DNA of 5,050 nucleotides from Candidatus Pacearchaeota archaeon (lineage in GTDB: Archaea > Nanobdellota > Nanobdellia > Pacearchaeales > GW2011-AR1). The notes beneath the pieces were generated by a model. It did not search any database. It was not told the origin of the DNA and was given only the letters and a program-made list of their open reading frames with translations. Positions 4,193 to 5,050 of the stretch are shown one piece after another; position 1 is the stretch's first letter; each line of letters begins with the position of its first letter. Made by a program: the position numbers and the translations under genes. The stretch is from positions 1 to 5,050 of the forward strand of contig JAGLIS010000032.1 in assembly GCA_023142835.1 (NCBI GenBank), in the 5' to 3' direction.

Positions 4193-4495
4193 TTATTCTA
4201 GTACGATTTTTGAGGTTCGTTTACCTTTCTTCTGGTATTTAGATTTTTTACATTCAGTACAAGTAAACATTAAATTAGTCTTTTTAGTTGTTTTTCTTTT
4301 TTTCTTTGTTTGATTTTTTAGACGCGAGTATTTTCCTTGGTTACCTATACCTTTCCAGAGGCCTCTTAGTTTCATTCGAACTTTGCTACCCCTCTTAAGA
4401 CTGCTAGCTTTCCCTTTACTAGGTTCTTTTACTTTTTGTTCTGTCTTTTTTTTACAGTGAGGGCAGTACCTATTGGTTGTTTTTGGTTTTTTCAT
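4193..4495 (-). CDS. rpl44e: Large-subunit ribosomal protein eL42 (L44e)
   Basis: eL42 lies near the tRNA exit site of the large subunit. The 100-residue protein has the expected zinc ribbon: CPHC (11-14) and CTEC (79-82). Between them is a basic loop with GSKVRMKLRGLWKGIGNQGK (36-55). RTSKIVLE at the C terminus matches the usual KFELxE-type end of the family. K and R make up much of the protein, which fits rRNA binding. A TATA-like box (4516-4525) lies about 21-30 bases before the ATG, making this the first gene of the eL42-eS1-ndk operon. AAGGAT about six bases before the ATG is the only faint Shine-Dalgarno-like sequence in the window. In many archaea eL42 is followed by eS27 and aIF2-alpha; here eS1 takes that place. 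Confidence 0.93.
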   Translation of the reverse strand: MKKPKTTNRYCPHCKKKTEQKVKEPSKGKASSLKRGSKVRMKLRGLWKGIGNQGKYSRLKNQTKKKRKTTKKTNLMFTCTECKKSKYQKKGKRTSKIVLE

Positions 4496-4515
4496 AGTAA
4501 TCCTTTTGAATTTTA

Positions 4516-4525
4516 CCTTTTAAAG
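4516..4525 (-). promoter_or_regulatory. TATA-like promoter of the eL42-eS1-ndk operon
   Basis: CTTTAAAAGG on the minus strand contains the TATA-like TTTAAAAG and lies 21-30 bases before the eL42 ATG. The 87-base gap between eL42 and the divergent 94-residue gene holds both promoters. Confidence 0.55.
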
Positions 4526-4548
4526 TTTGTGTTTGTATGGTCTCCCAG

Positions 4549-4560
4549 TTAAAATTAAAT
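4549..4560 (+). promoter_or_regulatory. TATA-like promoter of the 94-residue gene
   Basis: TTAAAATTAAAT lies 23-34 bases before the ATG at 4583, in the place of a TATA box for a leaderless mRNA. The bases next to the ATG (GTTTATTT) contain no Shine-Dalgarno sequence. Confidence 0.45.
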
Positions 4561-4582
4561 AGCCTATTGGGATTGTTTATTT

Positions 4583-4867
4583 ATGAGACGAATCAAGTTT
4601 GAGAAAGGAGAACAGAGAAAGTTTTTAGATTTAATTATTGAGAAGCTTAATGCTCCTTCGCTTAGAGGACTTTTGCAGTTTGGATTTGATGTTCCGTATT
4701 CGACTTTGAAGAATTATTATAATGAGTCGAGGTCTTTGCCTGAAGATTTTTTTAAGGATTTATGTGATGTTGCGAAGGTTGATAAGGGAGATTTGAGGTT
4801 TGAATTTGTTGAGAGTAATTTGGGACAGGTTAGGGGTGGGCAGATAGGGAAGAGAAGGAAGGTTTAA
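4583..4867 (+). CDS. Small probable helix-turn-helix DNA-binding protein (94 residues), function unknown
   Basis: I do not recognise a named family. Residues 26-66 have the layout of an XRE/Cro-like helix-turn-helix: SLRGLLQFGFD (helix 2), VPYSTLKNYYNESRSLP (turn and recognition helix) and EDFFKDLCDVAKVD (helix 4). The N terminus (IKFEKGEQRKFLDLIIEKL) would form helix 1. After a short strand (LRFEFVES) the protein ends in NLGQVRGGQIGKRRKV, a glycine- and arginine-rich tail that looks like a conserved nucleic-acid contact motif. I have the impression of similar GQxxGG-ending short proteins in DPANN genomes, some next to homing endonuclease domains, but cannot confirm it here. There is no LAGLIDADG domain in this one. 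The gene is divergent from the ribosomal operon and lies 98 bases before tRNA-Val. A transcription regulator is the simplest guess. Confidence 0.75.
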   Translation: MRRIKFEKGEQRKFLDLIIEKLNAPSLRGLLQFGFDVPYSTLKNYYNESRSLPEDFFKDLCDVAKVDKGDLRFEFVESNLGQVRGGQIGKRRKV

Positions 4868-4902
4868 AAAATTGGATTGATGGTTATTTTTGTGTTTAAG
4901 CT

Positions 4903-4956
4903 CGACCCCATTGTCTAAAGTAACATCTTTGATGTTTCATCGATCCAATAGGGTTG
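4903..4956 (+). other. Foldable element containing a copy of the tRNA-Val 5' end
   Basis: GACCCCATTGTCTA (4904-4917) is identical to the first 14 bases of tRNA-Val (4966-4979), 62 bases downstream. The copy is not a full tRNA: CGACCCCATTG (4903-4913) can pair with CAATAGGGTTG (4946-4956), with one C-A mismatch and one G-U, enclosing a hairpin AACATC-TTT-GATGTT (4922-4936). The best AT-rich promoter-like stretches (4881-4900) lie before this element, and none lies just before the tRNA, so the element may be part of the tRNA leader. It could be a decayed tRNA copy or a structured leader. Confidence 0.5.
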
Positions 4957-4965
4957 TGTAAGGTT

Positions 4966-5037
4966 GACCCCATTGTCTAGTGGTTAGGACGTATCGTTGA
5001 CTTCGATGAGGCCCAAGTTCAATTCTTGGTGGGATCA
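4966..5037 (+). tRNA. tRNA-Val (anticodon GAC), with an acceptor mismatch
   Basis: The cloverleaf is acceptor GACCCCA/TGGGATC, D-arm GTCT-AGTGGTTA-GGAC, anticodon arm TATCG-TTGACTT-CGATG, variable AGGC, T-arm CCAAG-TTCAATT-CTTGG, discriminator A. The anticodon GAC reads valine GUC/GUU codons; A35 and A73 fit valine identity. G18, G19, U33, C56 and A58 are all in place. Oddities are a C3-A70 mismatch in the acceptor stem and T at position 37, normally a purine. CCA is not encoded (ATGGG follows). The 5' 14 bases are duplicated upstream. It may be a functional but divergent tRNA, or a gene starting to decay. Confidence 0.85.
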
Positions 5038-5050
5038 TGGGTACAAGAAT

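Noticed and set aside
4903..4956. A second complete tRNA gene upstream of tRNA-Val
   Set aside because: Only the first 14 bases match. No T-arm, 7-base anticodon loop or acceptor 3' strand follows at the right distance, so it is described as a partial copy or structured leader.

Overview
The window looks like a piece of a low-GC archaeal chromosome, most likely a DPANN-type archaeon of the Woesearchaeota/Pacearchaeota kind. The evidence is the gene set: archaeal/eukaryotic-type ribosomal proteins eS1 and eL42, an archaeal GINS replication subunit, archaeal-type FtsY and SRP54, and an archaeal-type nucleoside diphosphate kinase. Both tRNA genes lack an encoded CCA. TATA-like boxes sit about 20-35 bases before nearly every isolated start codon, with no clear Shine-Dalgarno sequence, which suggests mostly leaderless mRNAs. 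The lineage is an inference; no 16S gene is present.

Layout. At the left edge, on the minus strand, lie the first codons of srp54 (1-35), an unrecognised 139-residue protein (90-509) and ftsY (600-1634), so the SRP GTPase and its receptor are neighbours. A 136-base divergent promoter region with two short palindromes separates ftsY from a plus-strand GINS gene (1771-2328). A very basic 61-residue protein (2361-2546, minus) converges on it. From about 2611 to 2950 there is a tRNA-Thr(UGU) gene on the minus strand. It is followed downstream by two tandem degenerate units of about 121 bases, each ending in an exact copy of the tRNA's 3' end. Next comes a minus-strand operon, eL42 - eS1 - ndk (4495 to 2990), with one base between the first two genes and a 4-base ATGA overlap between the last two; tRNA-Thr lies 39 bases past ndk. 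On the right, on the plus strand, are a 94-residue probable helix-turn-helix protein (4583-4867) and a tRNA-Val(GAC) (4966-5037), whose leader holds a second copy of the tRNA's first 14 bases inside a foldable element.

How it fits together. Most of the window is information processing and protein targeting: cotranslational membrane targeting (FtsY/SRP54), replication (GINS), ribosome structure (eL42, eS1), nucleotide supply (Ndk) and two tRNAs. The unusual material surrounds the tRNAs. tRNA-Thr has a tandem array built from its own T-arm and acceptor sequence, and its normally G19-C56 tertiary pair appears replaced by A19-U56. tRNA-Val has a C3-A70 acceptor mismatch, a U at position 37 and a duplicated 5' end upstream. 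No integrase, transposase, CRISPR array or recognisable defence system is present, so no complete new system can be claimed; the tRNA-derived repeats are the best lead.
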